DNA of 33,524 bases from Lachnospiraceae bacterium (GTDB lineage Bacteria; Bacillota; Clostridia; Lachnospirales; Lachnospiraceae). The notes beneath the pieces are model-generated. The model ran no database searches. It was not told the DNA's origin and worked only from the letters and a program-made list of their open reading frames with translations. Shown here in pieces: positions 16,904-25,735 of the stretch (position 1 is its first letter; every line of letters begins with the position of its first letter). The DNA lies in the NCBI GenBank assembly GCA_017524595.1, contig JAFXVI010000039.1:1-33524 (forward strand). Reading direction: 5' to 3'. A program made the translations under genes and the position numbers.

Positions 16904-18463
16904 TTAATCATTTACGACTTCTTTCCTGCGCTTCTTTATCACATACAGTACTGCCAAAACAAGCAAAAGTGCTATAGGCGTGGCAACGATCGAAGCCCCT
17001 GATCCCGTGGCTATGCATATAATACCAGCTATAAGATATCCGACACATGATACCGCTGCCGTGGTAAGCGCATAGGGAAGCTGGGTTGTAGTATGATTTA
17101 CGTGATTCGACTTGGCGCCTGCAGATGACATGATGGTCGTATCCGATATGGGAGAACAATGATCACCGCATACTGCTCCCGACAGGCAGGCAGCTATGGA
17201 AAGCACCAGCATATTATAATTGTCTGAAAATACCGCACAGACGATCGGTATCAGTATAGAGAACGTTCCCCAGCTCGTTCCTGTAGAAAACGCCAAAAAT
17301 ACCGAAATCACAAAGATTATCGCCGGAAGCAGCATCGTAAGTCCTGCAGCAAAGCTATTTACTATATCATGAATGAATACGTCAGCACCTAACAGACCAG
17401 TTATACCAGAAAGGTTCCATGCAAGAATGAGTATCAGCATAGGATCGCAGACCGTACGGAAACCTGACGGAAGACATGCCATAAACTCTTTGAATTTAAG
17501 TGCCTTACGAGCCATATACATTATAAAGGTGACGATCAGGGTAAATGCACTGCCCATTACCATTCCCTTGGCAGAATCAGTATTCGCAAAAGCATCCCTG
17601 AATGACTCACCCTCAAAGAAACCTCCGGTATAAAGCATTCCAACGATACAGGATATGATGAGAAGGACTATAGGTATAACAAGATTACTGATCTTGGCAT
17701 CCTCTCTCTCAACCTTCTCATTCTCATCATACGGAATCTCACCCGAAGTAAACAGATCACCATTCTTCGCATTATCCTCATGAAGCTTCATCGGACCGTA
17801 ATCCACCTTCATGAGCACTATGCCGAACAGCATCACTATAGTGCACAGAGCATACAGATTATAAGGTATTGTCTTGATAAACATCTCAAATCCGTTTATA
17901 TTCATTGATTCAGGTACCGAATATGATACGGCGGCTGCCCAGCTCGATATCGGTGCGATGATACATATAGGCGCTGCCGTCGAATCAATAATATACGCCA
18001 GCTTGGCACGCGATACCTTGTATCTGTCTGTGATCGGTCTCATTACAGAGCCGACAGTAAGGCAGTTGAAACCGTCATCAACAAAGATGATAAGTCCCAT
18101 TAATATAGTTGCTATCTGAGCGCCCTCTCGTGACTTAACCCTTTTCAGCGCATGCTTGCCGAATGCGGCTGCCGAACCTGATTTGTTCATCAGCGCTATA
18201 AGCGTCCACAATATTACAACAAAAATAAGAATACAGACATGCGATGAATTGGATATCGCGGAAACAAGTCCACCTTCTTCATGAAAGAACATAGTGTTAA
18301 ATGCCGTTAAAACATTTCCATTCGCATAGAGCATTGAACCGACTGCCACGCCAAGTATCAGTGAACTGTATACCTCCTTGGTTATAAGAGCCATAAGAAT
18401 AGCAACAAGCGGCGGAAGCAGTGAAAAAACGCTCGCGTATAATGCCGGTACATAATCACCCAT
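16904..18463 (-). CDS. Na+/H+ antiporter NhaC-family membrane transporter
   Basis: Integral membrane cation/proton antiporter or related exchanger (519 residues, about eleven to twelve hydrophobic segments). Family signatures are clear: DDGFNCLTVGSVMRPITD, APISSWAAAVSYSVPE, GTSWGTFSILIPI and CGDHCSPISDTTIMSSAGA. These fit the Na+_H+_antiporter (NhaC-like) family, whose members exchange Na+ for H+ or for organic substrates. GGGAGG lies just before the ATG, and a consensus promoter at 18540-18568 drives it. It may be cotranscribed with the phosphatase gene 30 bases downstream. The exact substrate is uncertain because this family includes amino-acid exchangers. Confidence 0.9.
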   Translation of the reverse strand: MGDYVPALYASVFSLLPPLVAILMALITKEVYSSLILGVAVGSMLYANGNVLTAFNTMFFHEEGGLVSAISNSSHVCILIFVVILWTLIALMNKSGSAAAFGKHALKRVKSREGAQIATILMGLIIFVDDGFNCLTVGSVMRPITDRYKVSRAKLAYIIDSTAAPICIIAPISSWAAAVSYSVPESMNINGFEMFIKTIPYNLYALCTIVMLFGIVLMKVDYGPMKLHEDNAKNGDLFTSGEIPYDENEKVEREDAKISNLVIPIVLLIISCIVGMLYTGGFFEGESFRDAFANTDSAKGMVMGSAFTLIVTFIMYMARKALKFKEFMACLPSGFRTVCDPMLILILAWNLSGITGLLGADVFIHDIVNSFAAGLTMLLPAIIFVISVFLAFSTGTSWGTFSILIPIVCAVFSDNYNMLVLSIAACLSGAVCGDHCSPISDTTIMSSAGAKSNHVNHTTTQLPYALTTAAVSCVGYLIAGIICIATGSGASIVATPIALLLVLAVLYVIKKRRKEVVND

Positions 18464-18539
18464 GTGAATCCTCCCTTTAAGACCTTAATATAATGCCTGA
18501 AAATGATTATATTCTTTTCTATAATAGATAATTTTATAA

Positions 18540-18568
18540 TTTTTATCCCATATAAGCAAGTATGTCAA
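18540..18568 (-). promoter_or_regulatory. Sigma-A promoter upstream of the NhaC-type antiporter
   Basis: A perfect TTGACA (18563-18568) is followed after exactly 17 bases by TAAAAA (18540-18545) on the minus strand, in a very AT-rich leader about 75 bases before the ATG. Confidence 0.8.
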
Positions 18569-18610
18569 TCTATTTTTTCATTTGAACATCCAAATATGTA
18601 CAATATCCTA

Positions 18611-19315
18611 TCATTTGTTACTGATATCGATCAGATCGGGACGGCGCTGCCTTGTCCTTAATACCGACTGCTCATGTCTCCATTTCTCGATATTTGCGTG
18701 GTGACCTGATAATAATACTTCCGGCACCCTCTTCCCGTGCCATATCTCAGGTCTTGAATATTGGGGATATTCGAGGAGATTATCCTGAAATGATTCAAAC
18801 TCCGCTGATACGTCGTTATTAAGCACTCCGGGGATCAAACGTGATACGGCATCTGTTACGATCATCGCAGGGAGCTCTCCTCCTGTCAGTACATAATCGC
18901 CTATGGATATATTATCCGTTACTATCTCCTCAAGAACACGTTCATCAATCCCCTCATAATGTCCGCACAGAAGTATAAGATCCTCCTCTTTGGCAAGTTC
19001 CTGCGCTTTCTTCTGCGTAAATACTTCGCCCTGTGGAGTAAGATAGATCACCCGTGGTCTGCATTTGGGGGTTCTCTCAATGATCCCGGATAATATTGCT
19101 TCATAACACAGATATACCGGCTCGGCCTGCATCAACATTCCCGCTCCACCGCCATATATATAATCATCCACTTTATTATGCTTATTAAAGGCATAATCAC
19201 GTATATTGACCGCTTCTATGTTTATTATCCCCTTTTCTATTGCACGTCCTGTAATACTGGTATTAAGCCCCTGCAGGATCATCTCCGGAAAAAGCGTCAT
19301 TATATGAAAATTCAT
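18611..19315 (-). CDS. trmD: tRNA (guanine37-N1)-methyltransferase
   Basis: Transfers methyl from S-adenosylmethionine to G37 of tRNAs with a G at position 36, preventing +1 frameshifting. At 234 residues it has the usual length. SPOUT-knot motifs are all visible: [10 protein letters not shown] (residues 55-63), [13 protein letters not shown] (115-127) with the catalytic-region Asp, and [15 protein letters not shown] (137-151), plus the C-terminal RRPDLID. GAGGG precedes the ATG. Unlike the common rpsP-rimM-trmD-rplS order, here it follows a small unknown gene by 7 bases and is followed by the antiporter's promoter region, with no ribosomal protein gene adjacent. Confidence 0.97.
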   Translation of the reverse strand: MNFHIMTLFPEMILQGLNTSITGRAIEKGIINIEAVNIRDYAFNKHNKVDDYIYGGGAGMLMQAEPVYLCYEAILSGIIERTPKCRPRVIYLTPQGEVFTQKKAQELAKEEDLILLCGHYEGIDERVLEEIVTDNISIGDYVLTGGELPAMIVTDAVSRLIPGVLNNDVSAEFESFQDNLLEYPQYSRPEIWHGKRVPEVLLSGHHANIEKWRHEQSVLRTRQRRPDLIDISNK

Positions 19316-19322
19316 ATGTCCC

Positions 19323-19637
19323 TCACAAAATATTCTCTATGCTCGTCTTAAGAGCACTTACTGCCTTGTCAAGCTTCTCCCTGTTACTGTCAGTCGGCCG
19401 TCCCTTTTCAATATCTTTGCTTATATCGATTATCAGCTTCTTTACAAGTTTGGTCGTATCGCTTATCTGAACCTTCTCAACTATCGTAATCGGAGATCGG
19501 CTGCTCATTACACCCTGCTCCGAACGCTCAACAAGTGCTTCCGCCTCTTTTATCTGTACTGCAAGCTCCTCAGCCGCACCTGTTCCTGATACACCGCTTG
19601 CACATGCTTCTTCGTATTTTTTCCTGAATATTATCAT
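19323..19637 (-). CDS. Small helical protein of unknown function, upstream of trmD
   Basis: A 104-residue protein without a recognisable family. It looks mostly alpha-helical and charged, with two helical halves (about residues 5-45 and 65-104, ending [17 protein letters not shown]) around a Ser-rich turn ([18 protein letters not shown]). There is no signal peptide or membrane segment. It has its own consensus promoter (19667-19695) and a GGGGA-type ribosome site, and ends 7 bases before trmD, so the two are cotranscribed. It may be a coiled-coil adaptor, but no function can be assigned. Confidence 0.7.
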   Translation of the reverse strand: MIIFRKKYEEACASGVSGTGAAEELAVQIKEAEALVERSEQGVMSSRSPITIVEKVQISDTTKLVKKLIIDISKDIEKGRPTDSNREKLDKAVSALKTSIENIL

Positions 19638-19666
19638 ACCAAAAGTCCCCTGCTCAATATTTCAAA

Positions 19667-19695
19667 ATAATATTTATTATATCATTAAAAGTCAA
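19667..19695 (-). promoter_or_regulatory. Sigma-A promoter for the small gene and trmD
   Basis: TTGACT (19690-19695) and TATTAT (19667-19672) are separated by exactly 17 bases on the minus strand, about 30 bases before the ATG at 19637. Confidence 0.78.
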
Positions 19696-19817
19696 GCTGT
19701 GAGAACAGCGTATATCCCAACCATGTGATCATTAATTTCTTTCTTAGTGCACCATTATCATCTAAAAAGGTGTATACTGATTATACAGCCAGAAAGAGAT
19801 ATCGGGAGAAACATAAT

Positions 19818-20999
19818 ATGCGCAAATACCTATTCTATGACATATTTTATTATATCATCAGAACAACAGGCTGCCGGATATTGAAAAAAACATTCCGGTT
19901 CAGCGGCGAGACGATTCCCGACATTGAGGGACCCTTATTCGTATTATGCAATCACAATACTGATGTTGACTTTCTACTCATCAGCGGAATGTGTAAAAAA
20001 CCGCTTGATTTCGTAGCTACCGAGTCAACATTAAGGCTCGGTGGTTTCATAAGCAGATCGATCAGACTGTTCAAACCTATTCTTCATGATAAGGGTGCTT
20101 CCGGTCTCGGAACACTCAAGCGGATAGTTGAAAGGATACGTGAAGGAAGGAGTGTACTTCTCTTTCCTGAGGGAAACCGTTCTTTCAATGGTATAACCTG
20201 TCCCGTCTCTAATGCCCTTGGCGGCATCGCCAAGATCACAGGAGCTACCCTCGTCATATACAGGATAACCGGCGGATATCTCACTACACCACGTTGGGGC
20301 ACTGGGCTTCGCAGAGGAAGAATGAAAGGTCAGATCATGCATATCCTTTCACCTGTTGAGCTTAAAACAATGAAAGCAGATGAGATTCAGCATATCATAG
20401 TAGAAGGTCTCTTAACCGACGCCTATGAAGAACAAAAAAATTCTCCGGTCTGCTTCAAAGGAAAGAACAGAGCCATGTATCTTGAATCTTTGTTATTCAT
20501 CTGTCCCTGTTGCAGGAAAGCCGGGACCCTTCGATCACGAAAAAACAACCTGTACTGTGAATGCGGGTATGATGCCGAATATACTGAATACGGATATCTT
20601 GTGAATGGTGACGGCAAGGAGATGTCCATAACTCAACTCTATAGTCAGCAAAAGGAAATTCTTGACATGATGCTCAGATCTTTTGAAAATGATCAGCTTT
20701 TCTCAGATAAGCTGAAAATCCTAAAAATCGATACAGCTCACAGAATACTTGAAGAAGGATCAGTCATGCTTGAAGCGTATCCGGATCATTTGCGTATCGG
20801 TAATGACAGTTATGCGCCGGATCATATCGCCAGCATTGATATTGTGCAAAGAAATCTGTTAGGCATTCATATAAAAGGGGAGCCGACACATTATGAATTA
20901 AGCGGCTCTCCCGAATTTAATGCCGTGAAGTACCGGTTATGGCACGAAACAACTTCGAACGGAACAGTATCAGATTCATCACGGCAAAAAATGCAATGA
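19818..20999 (+). CDS. PlsC-type lysophospholipid/glycerolipid acyltransferase with zinc-ribbon-like C-terminal domain
   Basis: Predicted membrane-associated acyltransferase (393 residues). The catalytic HX4D motif is NHNTDVD (His46, Asp51) and the substrate-binding motif is FPEGNRSFNG (116-125), a variant of the usual EGTRS. The acyltransferase domain covers about residues 20-200. The C-terminal half is unusual: CPCC at 229-232 and CEC at 247-249 suggest a zinc ribbon, followed by about 140 residues of unknown fold. The start is the ATG at 19818, with GGGAG 9 bases upstream; an in-frame start at 19725 has no such site. It is the only plus-strand gene here. Its last 83 bases overlap the end of gltS on the other strand. 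Confidence 0.85.
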   Translation: MRKYLFYDIFYYIIRTTGCRILKKTFRFSGETIPDIEGPLFVLCNHNTDVDFLLISGMCKKPLDFVATESTLRLGGFISRSIRLFKPILHDKGASGLGTLKRIVERIREGRSVLLFPEGNRSFNGITCPVSNALGGIAKITGATLVIYRITGGYLTTPRWGTGLRRGRMKGQIMHILSPVELKTMKADEIQHIIVEGLLTDAYEEQKNSPVCFKGKNRAMYLESLLFICPCCRKAGTLRSRKNNLYCECGYDAEYTEYGYLVNGDGKEMSITQLYSQQKEILDMMLRSFENDQLFSDKLKILKIDTAHRILEEGSVMLEAYPDHLRIGNDSYAPDHIASIDIVQRNLLGIHIKGEPTHYELSGSPEFNAVKYRLWHETTSNGTVSDSSRQKMQ

Positions 21000-22311
21000 T
21001 TATGATCAACGTTTTCACAGGTGCCTCAGGAGCCATCGTCGCAAGGAGCATCAGCGGGAAGCCGAATACAATAGCGGGAAAATTCTGATAAACCATATTA
21101 TCCGATACAGGAGTTGAAAAATCACTGTCGATCTCACGAAGCAGGATTATTCCCGTACTTGCCGTGCCTGTAAGCATTCCGTACATCATAAGGAACTGTT
21201 CCTCACAATAGTCAGGAAACAATGATCTTGCCACTATCCTGTTATATATGAAGGTTATGATCAGTCCCACAACACCCAACACTAACATTATCGCCCAATA
21301 GTTCCTTATGACATGAAGGCGGATCGCAGCAATCCCCGCAACCACCATGACATCAAAACAGAAATTACTTACTCTCGTCATAAGGAAGCTGTTTATATAA
21401 GTTCTGTGAACTATATTGCGTTTGTTAAGGACATTCATAACGAACTTCAGCACGCTCGCAACCAGAACGCCTATGAGAAAGTTGAAACCAAAGATAACAG
21501 AACGCATTCCCGGCAGAAGCAGGCCGAGCATACTCATGAACAGATACGTAAATAAATAAGCTGCTGCTATAAAAGCGCATTGAATAGTAAACTTATCCAT
21601 GCTCTCCTGCATCGGCACTTCGTTGTTTCCCTGTATTTCCTCCGAGCGGATAGCATTTTCCACTCCCTTTTTAATTTCAACCTTACCCCTGCGCCTTAAC
21701 AGATCAAGATGCACAACTCCTCCCAAACTTGCGCTTAGGAAACCAAGGGCGGCTATTGACAGGCCAAAACTCTTCCCGCCGGTAAAACCGAATGTATTTT
21801 CAAATATCCCGCCGTAATTAAGTGCCTGCCCAGTACCCTGTCCGTAACCGAACGGGAGCAGTATTCCGGCAGCCGGAAAAAAAGAAGCTGTAACATAAGC
21901 ATAACCTATCGTGATCGCCAGTCCGAACATACCCTGCAAAAGATAAGTTGATACCGTCGTCACTCCCGTATTAAATATATCTTTCACACGTTTTTTTGAC
22001 GGATCAAGCCCTGATGACTTGAATGTTGTACCTATAAAGCCAAGAGCAAGTGTATGATATGTGATTATCTCAAGAATCTCATATCCGTTGCCACCAAAGA
22101 AAGCCGTATCAAACATTTCATATCCGGTGCACAGCTTGAAAATAAACGCCGTGATAAGGAGGATGAGTCCACCCAGCACAGGTGCCGGAATGAGCGATGA
22201 CTTAAGAGGCTTGATCATCCGCTTAAGCGCGTGTGAAACAAACACGCTTATCAGCAGCATAGCCATAAGCATGCAGCCACCCCATACACTGTTATCCCAA
22301 AAGTTTTCCAT
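20917..22311 (-). CDS. gltS: Sodium/glutamate symporter family protein
   Basis: Integral membrane protein (464 residues, about eleven hydrophobic segments) of the GltS family, which takes up glutamate with Na+. The N-terminal phrase SSLIPAPVLGGLI, the glycine-rich FGYGQGTGQALNYGGI and the mirrored C-terminal GMLTGTASTGIILLRE are the inverted-repeat signatures of this family. AAGGAG lies 8 bases before the ATG. No independent promoter is obvious; it may be read from the tRNA-Leu unit upstream past its terminator. It converges with the acyltransferase gene, sharing 83 bases at the 3' ends. Confidence 0.88.
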   Translation of the reverse strand: MENFWDNSVWGGCMLMAMLLISVFVSHALKRMIKPLKSSLIPAPVLGGLILLITAFIFKLCTGYEMFDTAFFGGNGYEILEIITYHTLALGFIGTTFKSSGLDPSKKRVKDIFNTGVTTVSTYLLQGMFGLAITIGYAYVTASFFPAAGILLPFGYGQGTGQALNYGGIFENTFGFTGGKSFGLSIAALGFLSASLGGVVHLDLLRRRGKVEIKKGVENAIRSEEIQGNNEVPMQESMDKFTIQCAFIAAAYLFTYLFMSMLGLLLPGMRSVIFGFNFLIGVLVASVLKFVMNVLNKRNIVHRTYINSFLMTRVSNFCFDVMVVAGIAAIRLHVIRNYWAIMLVLGVVGLIITFIYNRIVARSLFPDYCEEQFLMMYGMLTGTASTGIILLREIDSDFSTPVSDNMVYQNFPAIVFGFPLMLLATMAPEAPVKTLIIIIAFFAVMNLILFRSKLFRAITGTSRH

Positions 22312-22389
22312 CGACTTTCTCCTTAGCCTGATCTAGCAATAACGGATCATCTGATCTAATTTTTCAACTGTGAACCTTAGAAAATATAA

Positions 22390-22411
22390 GAGTTCCGAAC
22401 AAACGGAACTC
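22390..22411 (-). terminator. Terminator after tRNA-Leu
   Basis: GAGTTCCG and CGGAACTC form a perfect 8-bp stem around a 6-base loop, followed on the minus strand by TTATATTTTC, 7 bases after the tRNA 3' end. Confidence 0.8.
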
Positions 22412-22417
22412 CCAATA

Positions 22418-22500
22418 TGCTGGCGGTGGGACTTGAACCCACACGTGGTTGCCCACAACAGATTTTGAGTCTGCCTCGTCTGCCATTCCGACACGCCAGC
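22418..22500 (-). tRNA. tRNA-Leu(CAA)
   Basis: The 83-base sequence folds as a tRNA: acceptor GCTGGCG pairs with CGCCAGC, the T-arm holds GGTTCAAGTCC, and the long variable arm (TGTGGGCAACCACG) marks a class II tRNA. The anticodon loop CTCAAAA gives anticodon CAA, which reads the leucine codon UUG. The CCA tail is not encoded. It has its own promoter and terminator. Confidence 0.96.
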
Positions 22501-22566
22501 TAATCTGATCGCTGCTGAAACAAACACTGTCCTGCACAAATACAGTTCCATGAAAACAGCGATTAG

Positions 22567-22595
22567 ATAATAGCACAACTGTACTAAATTATCAA
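22567..22595 (-). promoter_or_regulatory. Sigma-A promoter for tRNA-Leu
   Basis: TTGATA (22590-22595) and TATTAT (22567-22572) are separated by exactly 17 bases on the minus strand, giving a leader of about 60 bases before the mature tRNA. Confidence 0.82.
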
Positions 22596-22622
22596 GATAT
22601 CTTAATTGTTACGGATATTCAT

Positions 22623-23873
22623 TTATTCATAAAGCGCAAACATATCCTCAAATGTTTCACGCCTTCTTATAAGCTTCACGCTTCCATCGGAACATATCAT
22701 AACTTCAGCGGGACGGAGCCTGGTATTATATGAAGAGCACATGGAATAACCGTAAGCCCCTGCGTCCAATACACATATAAGATCATTATCTTTTATTATG
22801 GGAAGTTCACGATCCTTGCACAGTACATCACCCGACTCACAGATGTTTCCGCATACCGTGACCTTCTCCATTTTACCTTCCGTTCTGTCAACCACCTTGC
22901 CGTTTGAGAGCACCTCTATATCATGCCATGAATCGTACATCGACGGACGCACCAAAACATTCATACCCACATCCGTTCCGACATATTTGATCCCCGAATT
23001 CTGCTTAATGGAATGAACCCTTCCAAGTATTACTCCGCCTTCTGCAACACAGTATCTTCCGGGTTCGCTCTTAAACAGCGGATTGCTGCCATACTCATTC
23101 ACAAAGCGATCAAGCTTTTCCGTGAACTCTTTTGAAAAATGCTCCATATCAAATTCCTGTTCATCGTCAAGCTTGTGATACGGAATTCCGTATCCTCCTC
23201 CAAAGTCTATAAACTCAAGCTTCTTGAATTTCATGGCTATCCTGAGAAGATTATCAACGGCCGCAAGGAACGGTGAAGGATCAAGGAACTGAGAGCCCAC
23301 ATGCTGATTGATGCCGGCTATCTTAAGATCATATTCACCGGCAACATCAAATATCCTGTCGATATCCTCCTCGGCGATCCCGAACTTGGTCTTTTTACCT
23401 GCTGTTACCACTTTCTCATGATGTCCTGCTCCGACTCCCGGATTTATCCTGACAGCACAGCTCCCTCCGCGGTTTATCTCTCCAAACAGGCGCAATTGGT
23501 CAAGACTGTCAAGGCTTACCTGTATGCCGTTATCAAGCGCATATTTCATCTCCTGTGCTGATACGTTATTGCATACGTAAAATATCCTGTCCGGACTAAA
23601 TCCCGCCTTGAGAAGCATACGTATCTCACCCTCGCTCATTGCATCGGCATTTACTCCCACTGACAGGGCAATCTTAAGTATCTCAAGATTGGTATTGGTC
23701 TTGCATGAATAATTAGCCTTGTACGGATATTTGGTTATCACATTGGCTGCCTTTGTCATCCTGTCCCGTATGATATCTTCATTGTATACATACAGAGGTG
23801 TTCCATACTTTTCAGCAATCTTCTCCGGATCATTACCTTTGAAAAAATCAACATTGTCAATAAACGATCTCAT
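22623..23873 (-). CDS. lysA: Diaminopimelate decarboxylase
   Basis: PLP-dependent enzyme of the last step of lysine synthesis, decarboxylating meso-diaminopimelate in the cytoplasm (416 residues). The fold III alanine-racemase-like barrel shows the PLP lysine in YSCKTN (Lys58), the HVGSQ motif, FGGGYGIPY, the EPGR motif in SEPGRYCVAEGG, the CESGD motif of the second active-site half and the C-terminal GAYGYSMCSSYN. All are typical of LysA. Two adjacent ATGs are possible; the one at 23873 shares TGATG with the upstream stop and has GGAGG at the best spacing (6 bases), while the one at 23876 is only 3 bases away. It is the last gene of the his-ung string, with no clear terminator. Confidence 0.93.
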   Translation of the reverse strand: MRSFIDNVDFFKGNDPEKIAEKYGTPLYVYNEDIIRDRMTKAANVITKYPYKANYSCKTNTNLEILKIALSVGVNADAMSEGEIRMLLKAGFSPDRIFYVCNNVSAQEMKYALDNGIQVSLDSLDQLRLFGEINRGGSCAVRINPGVGAGHHEKVVTAGKKTKFGIAEEDIDRIFDVAGEYDLKIAGINQHVGSQFLDPSPFLAAVDNLLRIAMKFKKLEFIDFGGGYGIPYHKLDDEQEFDMEHFSKEFTEKLDRFVNEYGSNPLFKSEPGRYCVAEGGVILGRVHSIKQNSGIKYVGTDVGMNVLVRPSMYDSWHDIEVLSNGKVVDRTEGKMEKVTVCGNICESGDVLCKDRELPIIKDNDLICVLDAGAYGYSMCSSYNTRLRPAEVMICSDGSVKLIRRRETFEDMFALYE

Positions 23874-25045
23874 CATTCTCCTCCAATAAATCCCTCGACG
23901 CCGCGAAGCGATCCATCCGACGTAAGGTTTGATCTGCCGTCATTTGATTTTGCCACAATATACTGCCCTTTTACTCCCGAATCCTCATCACTTATCTTCT
24001 TTGCAACCCCGTTTTCGGATGTATAGCTGTAAGAAACAGAACCTCCCGATTTGGGCGTGCCTTCAAGCGTCATTGCTCCGTTTTCAAGACCGTCAGAATA
24101 TGTACCTTTGATAACCTGCCTGCTCAGAGCAGAAGCTCCTATCTTATCCTTATAATAGTTGGATGTACAGGTACCCGTACCGTTTGGTTTATCATTGCTC
24201 CACTCACCATCATACACGAACGAGCCTATCGCCGATGACTCCGAATATACGGCACGCATAAGTATCCCGTGACCGCTCCTTACGTTTCCGGCAAAATCAC
24301 CATAGTAATAATATCCGTTCTCATATACCGCTATTCCTTTGCCTTCGCGATTGCCATCCGTTGTCTTGGTGCCGTAATAAAATGAATTGTCCCCTATTAC
24401 CTCATCTGCCAGATCCTTATATTCCTCTGTACGCATCATATCTTTAACAGCATCCAGATCCTCACCTTCGAAACATTCATACAGCTTTTGCAATGCATCT
24501 GCATGAGCCGCCTCCAACGCCTCTTTTTCCGCCTCCTCGGCAGCTCTGGCTTCCTCTTCGGCCTTTATCCTTGCCTTTTCCGCTTCAACAGCCTCCATCT
24601 TCTGCTTCATGGTCTCGTCACCGGTATTATCATACCCTGTCTGCAGCGAAATCATCATGTTCTCTTCATCACCGAGCTGTTCATATATATTGGCCACGCC
24701 CCAGTAAGGAGTCTTATTGGTTTTATTATACAACAGCGATTTCTGATAAGCTTCCACCGCAGCAGCTGAAGTTGCACTGTTCTGAGCTATCTTGATATAC
24801 GCATATGATATTGCATTTCTTATTTCCTCACTCTCAGGTTCGTAATTCAGCGCATCATCATAATATTTGATGGCCGTTTCATAATCACCCGAATCCATAT
24901 ATGAATTTCCTGTCCTTAACAGATCAGCTAGCTTGTTGGCCTCCGAAAAATAGCTCACGCCGTAATAAACCCCAAGTATTATGGCTATGATTATCAATAT
25001 TGCTGTGGCAATTCCCATTACAAGCCTTGCCTTTTTTGTATTCAC
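23873..25045 (-). CDS. Membrane-anchored TPR and MORN-repeat protein
   Basis: Protein of 390 residues and unknown specific role. An N-terminal membrane segment (about 9-33) is followed by TPR repeats (about 37-135; YMDSGDYETAIKYYDDAL is a clear unit), a charged Glu/Ala-rich helix (150-185), and MORN-type repeats (about 232-330; GNREGKGIAVYENG, YYYGDFAGNVRSGHGIL, YDGEWSNDKPNGTGT). Topology by charge is N-in, C-out, so the repeats would be extracytoplasmic. The start is a GTG at 25045, directly after the ung stop, with GGAGG 8 bases upstream; the next ATG would cut off part of the membrane anchor. TPR and MORN modules bind proteins or lipids, so an envelope scaffold is the likeliest idea. Confidence 0.82.
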   Translation of the reverse strand: MNTKKARLVMGIATAILIIIAIILGVYYGVSYFSEANKLADLLRTGNSYMDSGDYETAIKYYDDALNYEPESEEIRNAISYAYIKIAQNSATSAAAVEAYQKSLLYNKTNKTPYWGVANIYEQLGDEENMMISLQTGYDNTGDETMKQKMEAVEAEKARIKAEEEARAAEEAEKEALEAAHADALQKLYECFEGEDLDAVKDMMRTEEYKDLADEVIGDNSFYYGTKTTDGNREGKGIAVYENGYYYYGDFAGNVRSGHGILMRAVYSESSAIGSFVYDGEWSNDKPNGTGTCTSNYYKDKIGASALSRQVIKGTYSDGLENGAMTLEGTPKSGGSVSYSYTSENGVAKKISDEDSGVKGQYIVAKSNDGRSNLTSDGSLRGVEGFIGGE

Positions 25046-25735
25046 TTATCTATCCTCCACCTTTATATTCTCTATCTGCCAGTCTACAGGCGTAATACCG
25101 TTATTTTTCAAAAAATCATTCGCTCTGCTGAAATGCCTGCATCCAAAAAAACCCCTGTAAGCCGATAACGGGCTTGGGTGCGGTGCCGTAAGGATCAGGT
25201 GCCTCGGATTGTCAAGCATTGATATCTTGGTCTGAGCAGGCTTGCCCCATAACATATATACTATGGGTCTGTCCTGCTCATTCAGTATTCTTATTGCTGC
25301 ATCCGTGAACTCTTCCCACCCTATCCCTTTGTGAGAATTAGCTTGATGATTTCTTACGGTAAGAACAGTATTCAGCAACAGAACTCCCTGTCTTGCCCAT
25401 TTATCCAGATATCCGTTATCTGGAATATAGCAGTTAAGATCATCATGAAGTTCCTTATATATGTTCTCAAGGGACGGTGGTATTTCCGTTCCAGGCTGTA
25501 CCGAAAAGCATAGTCCGTGTGCCTGTCCATATTCATGATAAGGATCCTGTCCCAGGATGAGTACCTTCACTTCACTGAGGGGCGTAAGGGCAAACGCATT
25601 GAAAATATCATCTGCCGGCGGGAAAACCACACCTTTTGTATACTCTTCTCTTACCGTATCATACAGCTTCCTGTAGTATGGCTTTTTAAATTCCGCGCTG
25701 AGCGGCTTAAGCCAGTCATTACTAATTGCAGCCAT
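25046..25735 (-). CDS. ung: Uracil-DNA glycosylase
   Basis: Removes uracil from DNA in base excision repair (229 residues, usual length). The family 1 water-activating motif GQDPYH (residues 62-67, Asp64) and the leucine-loop motif HPSPLSAYRG (His186) are intact, as are VLLLNTVLTVR and WGKPAQ. Its ATG shares TAATG with the hisF stop and GTGAGG precedes it. It sits in a translationally coupled string with hisF upstream and the TPR/MORN gene immediately downstream. Confidence 0.97.
   Translation of the reverse strand: MAAISNDWLKPLSAEFKKPYYRKLYDTVREEYTKGVVFPPADDIFNAFALTPLSEVKVLILGQDPYHEYGQAHGLCFSVQPGTEIPPSLENIYKELHDDLNCYIPDNGYLDKWARQGVLLLNTVLTVRNHQANSHKGIGWEEFTDAAIRILNEQDRPIVYMLWGKPAQTKISMLDNPRHLILTAPHPSPLSAYRGFFGCRHFSRANDFLKNNGITPVDWQIENIKVEDR

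Noticed and set aside
18569..18610. Possible terminator after trmD (ATTTG/CAAAT stem followed by A-rich run)
   Set aside because: The stem is only five AT-rich base pairs and no T-tract follows on the transcribed strand.
22418..22500. tRNA-Leu as a possible integration site for a mobile element
   Set aside because: No integrase, direct repeat of the tRNA end or foreign-looking genes on either side; the neighbours are ordinary chromosomal genes.
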